Shown here piece by piece: positions 33,440 through 43,842 of a DNA stretch of 64,000 nt. The notes under the pieces were generated by a model, which was given only the letters and a program-made list of their open reading frames with translations, was not told the DNA's origin and did no database searches. This stretch comes from Muricea muricata. Lineage: Eukaryota > Cnidaria > Anthozoa > Malacalcyonacea > Plexauridae. How positions within the stretch are numbered: the first letter of the stretch is position 1; the number at the start of each line of letters is the position of its first letter. Both the position numbers and the translations under genes were made by a program. The stretch lies in contig OY979718.1 of NCBI GenBank assembly GCA_963855995.1, positions 21,940,282 through 22,004,281 on the forward strand. The letters run 5' to 3'.

Positions 33440-34920
33440 AGAGAAGACCAACCTTGCAAATGCAAATGCAAATTGCTAAGTTGATTTTCTCCAGAGAGCG
33501 GCCGCGCATACCTAACAAATTAAAACAACTAACGTTAGTGACTTAAGTACTTAGCATGCAAATTTGATTCCCAAAGCCAAAATGACAAGTGCCCCCCGCT
33601 GATCCTACCAACTTCCTACCTGCCTCAGTTCTAAGCTGTCTTCCTCGGTCCTGAACTCCTGCATTCCATTCGTTACCCTCACATTCCTTACCATCGCACA
33701 GTCACTCACTGCTGATAATCCCACATGCACCACCACCACCCCAACTGCCACCCAAATACGAAAATTAAAAGAATTAAAATTTTGGTAAAGTATGCTATGC
33801 CTACTGAATTTAATTTATTCGAATATTTTAGGCCAAACAGAAAAATCAAAGATCTCATATACAAACAGGTAAACTGCCTACTTACTTTTGCCTTACTTTG
33901 TCAAATATACAAAACTTATCCCGCATTTTGTTACTAATAAACCAGCAGTTATATGTCCCTAACAATATCAATTTTAAAAGAAAATTCTAGACCAAGCTTG
34001 TTGAAACTTATCTGTTTTGTTGGAAACAATTATTGATTTTGGTTTTTTAACATACTTCTAAAATTTTAATTCCTTTAATAAGCCTATAACCCCATGCAAC
34101 TTACACACGGCGCACACCCTCGCATTCCATACATTTAGCTAATAAATTACGTTATAAACAAAAAACCAAAATAAAAAATAAATTACGTTATCTCTAGCTA
34201 CTTAAACCCACTTAATCTGAGTTTTTGGTCGAGTTTCAAGATGAAAAACCTTAGCTGAAAGGGCATGGGCTTTGTGTTGTGTCAACTGGTCCGACGCAAA
34301 TACAAACCTAATCCTTACCAATGTTTGAGGCTGGGTGAAATAAGCATGAGAATACAAAGAGCATAAATTACTTTGATTTGAAAGTCTTTAAAAGGTGAAA
34401 CGCAACTGATGTTTTTTTTTCATAACTCATCTATAAGAATTTTGGTTCAGAATGCAATGCAAGGACCGTACAGCTGGGTACAGTAAAAATAGATCGAAAT
34501 ATGTTAAGACTTTACTGTAATTTTCATACTTATTTAACCGAAACGCCTCATTTGCATGGTACGACGCAGCTGCTCTCAAACCACTTGCGTAATTTGCTCT
34601 AGTGCACAAAAACAATGGATTAATTGTTCCATTGTTCGTGCTTGCCAAAACGAACCCGAGAGCACCAAGATACTTATCATATTTAAGTCAAAGAGGATTC
34701 TCATTATAAATTTAAGTCTCCACCTTGAATTACCATGAAAATAAGGCAAGCTGTATTCCCATGGGAATTTAAAATGAGCAAAAAAATATGATGAATGCAT
34801 ACTGATTTTTATGCACACATGTATGGTAAATTGAATGAAGAAATAATATATTCCCCTGGGAATTTAATCTGATAATGACACAATACTTCTATTCAACGTT
34901 AATCCAACATAATAAGTGAC
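33440..34920. other. No gene seen
   Basis: Short frames only. The palindrome TTCCCATGGGAA, also seen at 33279, lies here at 34758 and in altered form at 34852. Confidence 0.4.
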
Positions 34921-34928
34921 ATGCTTTA

Positions 34929-35314
34929 CAGGGTGTCCCAAAAAACCCCAAAAACTATTGAAAATGATCTATTGTTAACATTTGAATGCCCTTGCACTTG
35001 CTAAAAAATTAAAATATCTTTGTAAAGTACGTTTGTTTTGCTCATGGGAATTTACATTTGTAAATTGTTTTCTCTAAATCAAATAAGGTCTGTTTCAGAC
35101 GACGAATTTTGCATGCAAAATTCGACGTTTGAAACATAAAATTTGATTGCATTTTTAATATGCACTCGTAGGTTTAGTTAACACTGAGTATTACTATTAA
35201 TTATGACGGTTATGTCAATACTTTATCCACTCGTGGGCTCAATTTAGTGCTAAGCATTGAAATTCTAACAATAGATCATTTTCAATAGTTTTTGGGGTTT
35301 TTTGGGACACCCTG
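34929..35314. mobile_element. Tc1/mariner-type MITE, 386 bp, TA target site
   Basis: The ends are CAGGGTGTCCCAAAAAACCC and its complement, with TIRs of about 50 bp, flanked by TA on both sides (34927-34928, 35315-35316). In the middle a palindrome runs 35091-35136, centred on GAATTTTGCATGCAAAATTC. No transposase. The CAGGGTGTCC terminus with TA duplication is usual for Tc1/mariner relatives. Confidence 0.85.
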
Positions 35315-35319
35315 TATTT

Positions 35320-37530
35320 TGTTTTGTTTTCAGAAATAAGGACAATGTTCATTCCTAATCCCCTCTTTGATCTCTTAATAACAAGTATCTTGTTCTCTAC
35401 TAACTTGTAAATTACCACTACTTTCTATTCCAATGTCACGCCTTCTCATTCTTGAACATTGTTATTATTTGTGGGTCAATGTCATACAGGATCGTTCATT
35501 CTGATCTTTTTCTTTTACGTTTCTTCACATCCCAACACCTTTTGAAAGAAAAAAATCGATTAGATCACAATTACAATAAATTACAAGCTATGCTATTCTA
35601 AAAATATATGTACAGAAGTGGAAAGGTCGTACTCAAAGGACGAAAAACGCGGGTCATTGTTGCTTAGGGTAATCTTCCACTCAATCTTTGCAATCTTTTC
35701 CATTTAGAAAATATAAAAACCGAGTCATTACACTGTTTTTAATAATATCCGCTTAGTTTTAGTCAATATCTGTAAATCGGATAAAGATTTTGCCCTGATT
35801 TACATTAACTTTCAGTTTAGTTTTGTAACCAAATATCATTTATATCTTTGAGACTGTGAAAGAACACGAACGTTTTCATCCAGACATTTTATAAGTACGA
35901 TGAAGCATTCGCATCCGATCTGTATCGGATCTACAACCTCTAGCGTTTGTAAATCAGATGCAGATCAGCTGCCCATGCTTTATTATCTGTTGTAGAAATG
36001 TTGACCAGTATAGATAATTAGTTTTGGTGTAATTTCGTTGGTAAATAATGGTTTTGGAGTATTTTGATTGATTGTCTGACTGGTAAATATGACGCATTAT
36101 TTACTGGTTGGCATTTTTTCAAAATGGCTGCCAGTGAAAGTGGTTTTGATGTTTTATACTTTGCCAAAATTAACAAAAGCGAGCGTTACAATGGTCAGGG
36201 CTGGGGTGATATTTTCTGATATGGGGGGGGGGGGTAAACTTTCCAGTATTTTTTGCCTAAACCCGATTTAGGTTGTCAGGAAATTACTGGCCACGACCAG
36301 CCACTTCAGCCTTCTTATTGGCCAGAAAATACAATGCCTGGCTGAGATAACGGCAATGACATGTGACATGCATGGACACAAAAAAATTCAATTGAGTTGT
36401 CCTACTGTTCATTCCCTATACTTTGATTTAGTCGGTCGAAAGAATCGCCCGATAAAAATCTCGTCCGTCCGGCTCAAATATATAGCTTAAATGGTCAAAT
36501 GATCTTCTCTATCAACTTACATTGAGAAACCTTGTATGTACTGTGGCCCTGGACTGGTCATTTAATGTTGCATTCTCTAGTTGGAAACCAAAACACAAAA
36601 TTCGAACTGGAACTGAGAAGGAAACAGAGAGCGACAAAAGTTTACCCGGTAAAGTGAGTGCAAATAATATGTACTTAGTCAATAGTCGAACGCGCTTGTT
36701 TCATGGGCTAAATCTAATTACAATTGCATTAATCCGAACTAAGTTTCAAAGATGAATCCGGTACGACGTAATAGTTTAGAGCAAGTCAAACGTCGCTTTT
36801 TTCATGCGCCAAAAGTATTGCATAAAGTGCCCTAGTTTCTTTTCCCCCGATCATCCTAAATACTTCACGTTAATCAGTTGTACCGGTCTGTGGCAAATGT
36901 TTAATACACTCATTGTTCGTTTTGTACCTATTTTGTTTAACTCCAGCCACTGTAGTCCACATAGTTAACAGTCAATAGTCTTCAAAAAGGTACCACCGAA
37001 TAGGATAGAAATTCAGACATAAAAACGACGTCTAAGATGAAAAAAGTAGTGTAATACACAACTTCATGTTGCCAACTCATGTCAGTGTCGCCACGAAGAA
37101 TTACAAATTGCTGCTTCAATATCGACATTTTATGCATTAAATAACGAACGTATTTCGCTTAAATCGATATGGGTGTAACTTTGAAGATCTTTTCTCCCGA
37201 TAAGCTTAATAAACCATGTATTAATTGTGGTAAAGTCGAAAAATATTGTTATAAATGGACACAAGTGTTACACGTTCACTTTGTCGTTCATGTTTCTTTG
37301 TCGATTTCAGAATTCGTAAAATTGACCAATCACAGCGAAGCACAAAAGTTCTAAACATTTGCCTCAGACCAGGTTGTATACATTTAGATCGACACATGCA
37401 TTAAGTTCGCTCGATTGCCAAACTCAATTGTATTAGGTTTGGCGTATGAAAAAACGAAGCTCGATTAAAGTCTTATCAATAAACGTACATCCACTCTATC
37501 TTTCGATCGTCGTGGCTTCCATTTGGTTGA
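35320..37530. other. No gene supported
   Basis: Contains one copy of a dispersed repeat (36020-36180) and a run of 12 G at about 36222. The frame at 37169-37354 with LNKPCINCGK looks like a zinc-knuckle fragment but has no supporting exon structure. Confidence 0.4.
36020..36180 (+). repeat. Dispersed repeat, copy 1 (pair with 61224-61370)
   Basis: GTAAATAATGGTTTT, TTTTCAAAATGGC(T/C)GCCA and GAAAGTGGTTTTGATGTTTT occur in order in both copies, with about 85% match by eye over 150 bp. No coding sequence. Confidence 0.75.
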
Positions 37531-37537
37531 AGCATCG

Positions 37538-39944
37538 TCATGCTGTCCATGGTTTCATCAGGTTGGCACTCTCTCTGTCTTTTAATGTATAGAGCATCAC
37601 GTTGGTCCATTGGGTGACAAGCTCACTCATATCCAGTCGACCATCATAAAATAAAAAGAAAATTTTTAATGTTACAAAACACTAATTCAGAATACGTATA
37701 CTGGAAACTAAAATTTAGTTTCCAGTATTTCAGAATACGGTTCCTAAACGAATATTTGTTGTGAATGATGTTGGCAAACCGTACATTGCGATAGAGCTTG
37801 CATCTTGTGATGGACACGATTAGTAATTCACTTCTTTCCCATCTTGTTCTGTCCTGGCTTCATGCATCGAATTTTTTTTCACTAGGAATCCTTTGAAAAG
37901 ATAAATAATTATAGCATTTTACATACGTATTACAGAAGACTAAGTAATTATTATAGGCGTGGAATATCAGGGGATTATCAAAGGATAAAACTCCGAGAGG
38001 ACGAAAATTCATGGACAAACTATATTGGACAAACTATGTATCAATGAATGAATGAACTGTATAACATAGGAAACCAACTAAAAATGACTTTCAAAAATGT
38101 CTTCGATTTCCAAAATTTGGGTTACTCTGTCTGATTACGTGGAGACAAATGGTAATGAATAGCATATGGTTTTCTGTTCGGAATAAGGTCATTCATGCAT
38201 GCGAAATATGTTGCAATATTGTGGGTTATTTGCTGGATAGCGTGATCCATTCATGCGGAATGTTGCGAGACAAAAGTCATGGAAAGGCAAAGTGTCTTTG
38301 TACGTTTTCATTAAAGTCGAGCAACATCCCAAGTACATGGATGACGCTATCCTGCTGAAAAAATTATTTAGTAATTAATTTATACAACAACAATGTCAAT
38401 GAAACACAAGTCAACGCCAGGGAATTTAAATTTCTCATGTAGGACAGAGCAAGCGCCTGTCACCTCTCAGATTGTGGATTCAATCCCCACTTCAGACTTG
38501 TGACATCCATGTGAGAAGTTAATCAACGCTCTTCCGACAGTCGTTGCTCCGGGTACTCCGTTTTTGAAATGTTGAAAGGGTGGTTGGAATTGTAAAATCA
38601 GGTAAAATATCAGCAACTTATTAGTGCTGCTAGGGCTAGGTAACAACGAGGCGGAATTAAAATGAGTCGTGTTTCACTGTCGTTATCATATAAATGTAAT
38701 CGTCAAACTGAATAAATAATTCTCCTGTACTACGACAAATGAACAACTTACAAGTACTGGATGGATAGTGAGAGAAAGAAGGGCACAAACAGGATAAAGA
38801 TTGAATTTGGGTGACGAAAAGGGATGCTAATTTAGGAGGGGTAATTCGAGTAAGAAGTGTGTGAAAAGATAAAAATTGAAGTGAAATCAGGAGGTATTAC
38901 CTTGGGAGGGCTAGTGTAAGAAATAAAGGGGTAAACAGAAGATTGGATTAGAGAAGAGGGAGGGGGATTTAATGTCGAAATTAAACGAGGGCCTGAAGTG
39001 CAAGGATCAAGAAATTCAGATTTGCATGTAGTTCAAATGAAACACAGCACTATAGTCATGTAAACACTTATGATGTCAGTTGTTAACATTGGTCTAACAT
39101 AATGTGAATTCTCATTTGACCCCAGCTAAGAATTCCTATTAAGTTTGAACTAGAAGTCTGAAATTCCCATTTCTCGGATGGAGTGCAGTGTATCAGTGGA
39201 CACAAAAAGTTTTAAAGAAAAAGTAACAGCAGAAAGAATGAAAGTAAGTTATAATAAATTCCCATGAAAAGAAATTACTTTAGAGACATGTTTTTCATGT
39301 TAATAGCAATGTGACGTCACTGACAGAGGATTTTTTGGGGGAGGGGGGAGAATACAGGTAATGAAATATTTAGTAATATGTGGTTTTCTTACCATCTCGA
39401 ATGCTTTTGAATCTCCTTTTTGGACGAGGATTCCCGTATGACATTTGTCTCGTGGTTGTCTCCCAGTATCTCTGGATTATGTAAAATGTAAGCAATATTT
39501 TAAGTATGAAAAATTAGAAACTTTCAACCAACTGAAAATATCTGTCTGACAAAATTAATGCCAAATCGTTAGTCCGAACTAGTTGTACAGCTAAAAGACG
39601 CAGACTTGAGATACAAATTATCTTACCTCGAAATTAAAAGTTCTGTTTAATTAAGTGACCAGTTTTCCATTTCGAACGGTTCTCTTACGCCCAGCTAGAG
39701 AAAGCGAGAGAAATCGAAACTGAGTTATATTATTACGTTAAAGTGATTTTTATTTGATTACAAAAAGTTGAGATTGCGACCTGGTATGCCGGCCGGATTT
39801 TTATCAGAAAGATAACATTTAAAAATATTTACCATTTAGATACGCAGAATAATTAAGGAATACTAGAATGCCAATATTGTTGATGCCCAACTTCACTAGA
39901 ACGATTTTAGCTGCATTGATTTTAGGAGAAGAAGACGACGCCAT
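37538..39944 (-). CDS. Tentative multi-exon gene ending in an EF-hand
   Basis: Candidate exons on the minus strand. Exon 1 (39944-39833): ATG, MASSSSPKINAAKIV, donor GTAAAT. An exon at 39471-39393 lies between an acceptor CATAATCCAG and the donor GTAAGA and reads RYWETTTRQMSYGNPRP in one of three open frames. The next (37890-37832) follows the acceptor TTTTCAAAG and ends DGKE at GTGAAT. The last ends at TGA 37538 and reads DGRLDMSELVTQWTN. The last three join in phase, and the junction makes a 12-residue calcium loop DGKEDGRLDMSE, with lysine at position 3. Weaknesses: exon 1 does not join exon 2 in phase, and the last exon lacks an AG before DGR (it reads TTTTATGATGG). The protein was not recognised. 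Confidence 0.35.
37696..37727. repeat. Perfect short hairpin
   Basis: TACTGGAAACTAAA and TTTAGTTTCCAGTA pair almost without a loop. Confidence 0.85.
38224..38368. repeat. Hairpin element of about 145 bp
   Basis: The left arm GGATAGCGTGATCCAT...GGAATGTTGCGAGAC pairs imperfectly with GTCGAGCAACATCCC...ATGGATGACGCTATCC. Arms about 45 bp. The open frames over it are read as shadows of the repeat. Confidence 0.75.
38430..38605 (+). repeat. tRNA-derived SINE
   Basis: The A-box-like AGGACAGAGCAAGCGCCTG is at about 38442 and the B-box-like TGGATTCAATCCCC at about 38475. A body follows with TCCATGTGAGAAGTTAATC and CTCCGGGTACTCCG. It is related in its body to the SINE at 25.1 kb. Confidence 0.6.
38606..39392. 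other. No gene seen
   Basis: Purine-rich stretch (38760-39000) without exon signals; intron of the tentative EF-hand gene if that model holds. Confidence 0.4.
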
Positions 39945-40458
39945 CTTGGTTTTAAATTCGTCCGACAACACGTAATTTTTCTTCTCAATTTTTGCCCCAA
40001 TTCGTCGTCATTTTGGTTCGATTTTCATCCACATAGCTTCTGTGAGGCTTTTTTGTTATTTCTGCGTAGTAAATCCTTATTTGTTCTTCTTGAGTAAGGT
40101 ATTTTCAAGACCCGTTGCTTGGACGTTCCTCATCGTGGCAGACATATATTTTCTCGAAGCTTCTTCTTCGACTACCAGCAGCAAATGACGTCAGATAACC
40201 ATTGTCCGCCAGCAAATACCCGTATGTATAATCTTTGATGTTCTTTGTGTGAAGCTCAAAGTGAGATTTTATTGCGAGAATGAAGTGTTTTTGCCATTAT
40301 TTTTTAGCCAGATGATTTTCCAATTTCCTTACTTCTAGTTTACTTACTTATGTCACAAAAAAAACGCCGGTAAGGGGCGTTTTTGTATTTTTTTTTATTT
40401 GCATGCTGATGAACAAGGAAAGACCCGTTTAAGTGTTTGTTTGCAAACATCTTTCCCT

Positions 40459-40475
40459 CCGTGGCCGAGAGGTAA
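40459..40475 (+). other. tRNA-Ser/Leu-like A box inside the fold-back arm
   Basis: GTGGCCGAGAGGTAAAGG matches the A-box core TGGCCGAGNGG. A B-box-like GGTTCGTCGAC follows at about 40526. The right arm has only the interrupted form, because a second element is inserted there. It may be a remnant of a tRNA-derived end; no complete tRNA is present. Confidence 0.35.
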
Positions 40476-40500
40476 AGGTAACTGTCTTCCTGATTGTCCA

Positions 40501-40618
40501 CATCGTTTGACTTTGATTTTGGGTGGTTCGTCGACAGGCCAAGTCCAACTTTAAATTCTTCACTCGCTTAGTTGGACAGACCGGTCGACGATCCACCCAA
40601 AACTCAAGTCAAAGATGT
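40501..40618. repeat. Nested hairpin 1 of the left arm
   Basis: CATCGTTTGACTTTGATTTT pairs with AAAACTCAAGTCAAAGATG, then GGGTGG(T)TCGTCGAC with GTCGACGATCCACCC, then AAGTCCAAC with GTTGGAC. Confidence 0.85.
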
Positions 40619-40756
40619 GAGCGTGGAGTACAGGAAAACACTAGGCAGTACCGCGAGGTCAAGGAGGCAAACGTTATTTGACTGGTGTTTTTAACTAATA
40701 TTTAGGCAAATTTCCTTCACTTGACTGTTGGGGACAGACCTGTAAGGTTGGTGCTT

Positions 40757-40838
40757 TGAAGACTTCTCGTCGTTATTTCCCTTCGTTCAAGAAGACAAGT
40801 TGTCTTCGTCGAGAAATAACGACGAGAAGACTTCAAGG
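40757..40838. repeat. Nested hairpin 2 of the left arm
   Basis: TTGAAGACTTCTCGTCGTTA pairs with TAACGACGAGAAGACTTCAA around a loop containing CAAGAAGACAAGTTGTCTTC, itself a palindrome. The right arm holds a degraded equivalent at about 42482-42560. Confidence 0.9.
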
Positions 40839-40852
40839 CACCACTAAACCAC

Positions 40853-40908
40853 TACACTGTAAAATGACAACAGTACAGTGTAGTGGTTTAATCAACCACT
40901 ACACTGTG
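40853..40908. repeat. Nested hairpin 3 of the left arm
   Basis: AAACCACTACACTGTA and TACAGTGTAGTGGTTT pair closely, and a third copy AACCACTACACTGT follows at once. Confidence 0.9.
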
Positions 40909-41639
40909 CCAAATACGTAGGACAGACTTCTTCCCAAAGCTTACGGTACAGAAGTATGGATGCGCAAAGATGCGCAAACACTTTAGAGCCTTTAAAACAA
41001 GTGTTTTCTTTCAGGAAAGTGCTAAAGACGACAACGCTTACTAAATCAATGCCGTGTAGTCATGTTTTAAGTTGTTTAGCAAGTTTTATAGCAAGGTCTT
41101 TGCAAGAAGCGAATCCGAAGTTTGCTTTAACATCCGTGGGCCTTCTTTCTTGATTGCGCTTTATGTGCCATTGTGTTCAGTGTCCTTGATGTAGGAGTCA
41201 TTTATTAATGGCCTTGGGTTTAATTCCCAAACACTGAATGGCTGTCTTCAGCTCTTTCAAGTATGAGATAACATTGCAACAAGATGACACTGCGTTGTCG
41301 CGCTGTAACCAATTTGTCAACACGTAACTCACGCCGCAACAACGACAAACGTGTAGTACAGTCTATAAGCCTAAGTTAACGCAGATATGATGATCCAGAA
41401 CATGGAAATCTATATGTTTGTCTTGTAACAAGTCTCGTAATCTGCCCCTTCAAATATCGTGTTGTTATTAGATTTGTGTTCGTTGTATAGTATTAGCATA
41501 GTCCATGAGACCGCTGTAATTGCTGAAAACTGTAGCGTGCACCTTGCCATTGTAAGATATATTATATGTTGTCATAAATTTACTGTAAAATGCTGCATGT
41601 TAGTTCGCAAAGTTAAATGAATAGATCGTGCACTTCAAT

Positions 41640-42040
41640 TTGTATCATTCAATGGTTGTATACAAGCTGTGAGCGTCAAGCTTTCTCGTGGATAGGAAAC
41701 TGTTTTACTGAAGAGTAATAGGTTTGTTTTAAGACAACGACATGCATATACTCTGCAGTTTACTTGTGATATAACCTATAAAATGTCTGGTTATATACAA
41801 GCTGTGAGCAGGAATCCTTCGCGATAGGTAGAAAACTGTTTTCCCCCGAAGTAATATAAGGTTATTTTGAGATCAATGAGATGCATATATAGTTTACTCT
41901 GCAGTTTGTTGTGATATAACCTATAAAATGTGCATGGCTATGTAGAAGCTATGAGTTTCGATGCAAACTTTCCTGCATGTTGGTAGTAAAATGTCTTTCA
42001 GTACGTGTCGTACTTATAGTGCAATCTTGTTGCGATGTTA
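41640..42040. repeat. Tandem repeat of about 135-146 bp in the fold-back loop
   Basis: Two full units and one diverged partial unit. TACAAGCTGTGAGC recurs at about 41660 and 41795 and as TAGAAGCTATGAG at about 41942. ACTCTGCAGTTT, GTGATATAACCTATAAAATGT recur within units. Confidence 0.8.
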
Positions 42041-42807
42041 CCTCATTACTTGAGAGAGCTGAAAACTGCCATTCAGTGTTTGGGAATTAAACCCAAGGCC
42101 ATAAATAAATGACTCCAATATCAAGGACACTGAACGCAATGGCGCATAAAGCTCGATAAAGAAAGAAGAAAAGTCCTCGGACAGTCAAAAAAGACAAAAG
42201 TTATTAACTTGCAAACGTGGAAATCGCTTACTACAAAGACCTTTCTATAAAACATAGCTGGCTAAACAACTTGAAACGTGATTACACGGCTTTGATTTAG
42301 TAAGCGTTGTCGTCTTTGGTTATTTCCAGAACAAATTACTTTAAAGGCTTTGAAAATGTTCGTGCATCTTTGCGCATCCATCTTTTTACCATAAGCTTTG
42401 GGAAGATGTTAGCCATATATAGTTAAACCACCACATTGTAGTTCTAGTTTTACAGTGTTGTGGTTTAGTGGCGCCTTTAAATCATCTCGTCGTTATTCTT
42501 GACGAAAACAACTTGTCTTCATGGACGAAGAGAAATAACGGCGAGAAGTCTTCATTGCACCAACCCTGTCCCGAACAGTCAAGTTTAGAAAATTTGCTTA
42601 AATAATAGTCAAAAACACTAGGCAAGTAACGTTTGCTTCGCGGTACTGCCTAGTGTTTTCCTGCGCTCCACGCTCAGGTTTGAATTGAGCTTTGGGTGGT
42701 CGTCCACCGGTATCTGTCCAACTGAGCGGGTGACGAATTTTAACGGTTGGACTTGACAAAGTCAAACGATGTGGGCAATCAGAAAGACAGTTACTTTTAC
42801 CTCTCGG

Positions 42808-43150
42808 TCATAACCACTGATCTCATGATAGACTGGATATAGCTTGTGTGGATATCAAAAGTGAAGCCTAATTATACAATACGAAATTCACTTCCGGGGA
42901 CCACTTGTGATGTAAACTTGTCACAAACAACTTTGTTTACTGCAACAGTGTTGATAAATAATTGCAGAGTGCTTAAAATATTACAAAATTGTACGCTCTT
43001 GCTCTTTTCCCACCAAGTATTCCTTTACCAATTTGTATCACACGGGCTCTGTGGTCCCCGGAAGTGAAATTTGCATGTATAATTAGGCTTCACTTTTGAT
43101 ATCCATAGAAGCTATATCCAGTCTACTATGAGATCAGTGGTCATAACCAT
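42808..43150. mobile_element. MITE nested in the right arm of the fold-back element
   Basis: GGTCATAACCACTGATCTCA at the left and its complement TGAGATCAGTGGTCATAACC at the right end TIRs of about 95 bp that include GATATCAAAAGTGAAGCC and TTCACTTCCGGGGACCAC. On either side the larger arm resumes: ACCTCTCGG to the left and ATGCAAATAAAAAATACAAAA to the right, both matching the left arm in order. So this element was inserted after the fold-back formed. Confidence 0.85.
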
Positions 43151-43380
43151 GCAAATAAAAAATACAAAACACGGGCGAATTAACTAAGTAAACAAGAAGG
43201 GAAAAAGTAAATGAAATACCTGAGTTAGAAATGATGCTAAAATCACTTCGTTTGCGCAATAAAATCCCTTTTTCTCTTCGTGCATGGACTATTAAATATT
43301 TTACATACGGCTATTTTTTGAAGGACAAAGATCATCTGACGTCATTTGCTGCTTATCTGCGATGGAAAGGCTTCGCTGAA

Positions 43381-43842
43381 AATCTCTCCGTTTGGACCGA
43401 ATACTCAGATACCAAAAGTCTTCCAAAGTCTTCCAAAAGTCTTGAAAGTGCTGATTGATTTAATAACTATGGCAAAGACGATACAAGGAAGACATCTGGA
43501 GGAAATTTGAGGTAAAATGACGAAGAAATAGAAAAAAAATTATGAAGCAAATATAGGACACCGAGAAAGTTTTGCATAGCTAAATAGTTCTGATATCAGG
43601 AAATCCCAAGGGGTAAAATGAGAACTGGGAGAATTGCTGCGAAAATTGAATTTTAAGTCCTGGGACAGGGATTCATTGGCCGAAAAACAATAAACTGGGA
43701 ATGGGATTAAGATTTGAGTACCACATTCTCTGGGACTATGCGATTTTGTTATTATTATTATCAGAAAAATCACTGATCTTGTAACCAAAGGTTAAATTAC
43801 ACCAGTAATAAAGATAAAATATCAGTACATGAGTACTATTAG
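43381..43842. other. No gene seen
   Basis: Short frames only, between the fold-back element and the LINE. Confidence 0.4.

Larger units (their letters stand above)
40160..43380. mobile_element. Large fold-back element with about 1-kb inverted arms
   Basis: The left arm (about 40160-41265) is the diverged reverse complement of the right arm (about 42050-43380). Matching pairs include CATCTGACGTCATTTGCTGC, the passage with AAAACACTAGGCAGTACCGCG, GATGCGCAAAGATGC, ACGACAACGCTTACTAAATCA and the end TTTGGGAATTAAACCCAAGG. The loop is about 785 bp. Each arm is itself built of smaller hairpins. Matching-strand open frames in the arms, such as 40956-41153, are not conserved between arms. No transposase seen. 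Confidence 0.85.

Noticed and set aside
38149..38358. Coding exon at 38.2-38.4 kb (open on both strands)
   Set aside because: The open frames coincide with a hairpin repeat of about 145 bp.
40956..41153. Gene in the left arm of the fold-back element
   Set aside because: The right-arm equivalent does not keep the frame.
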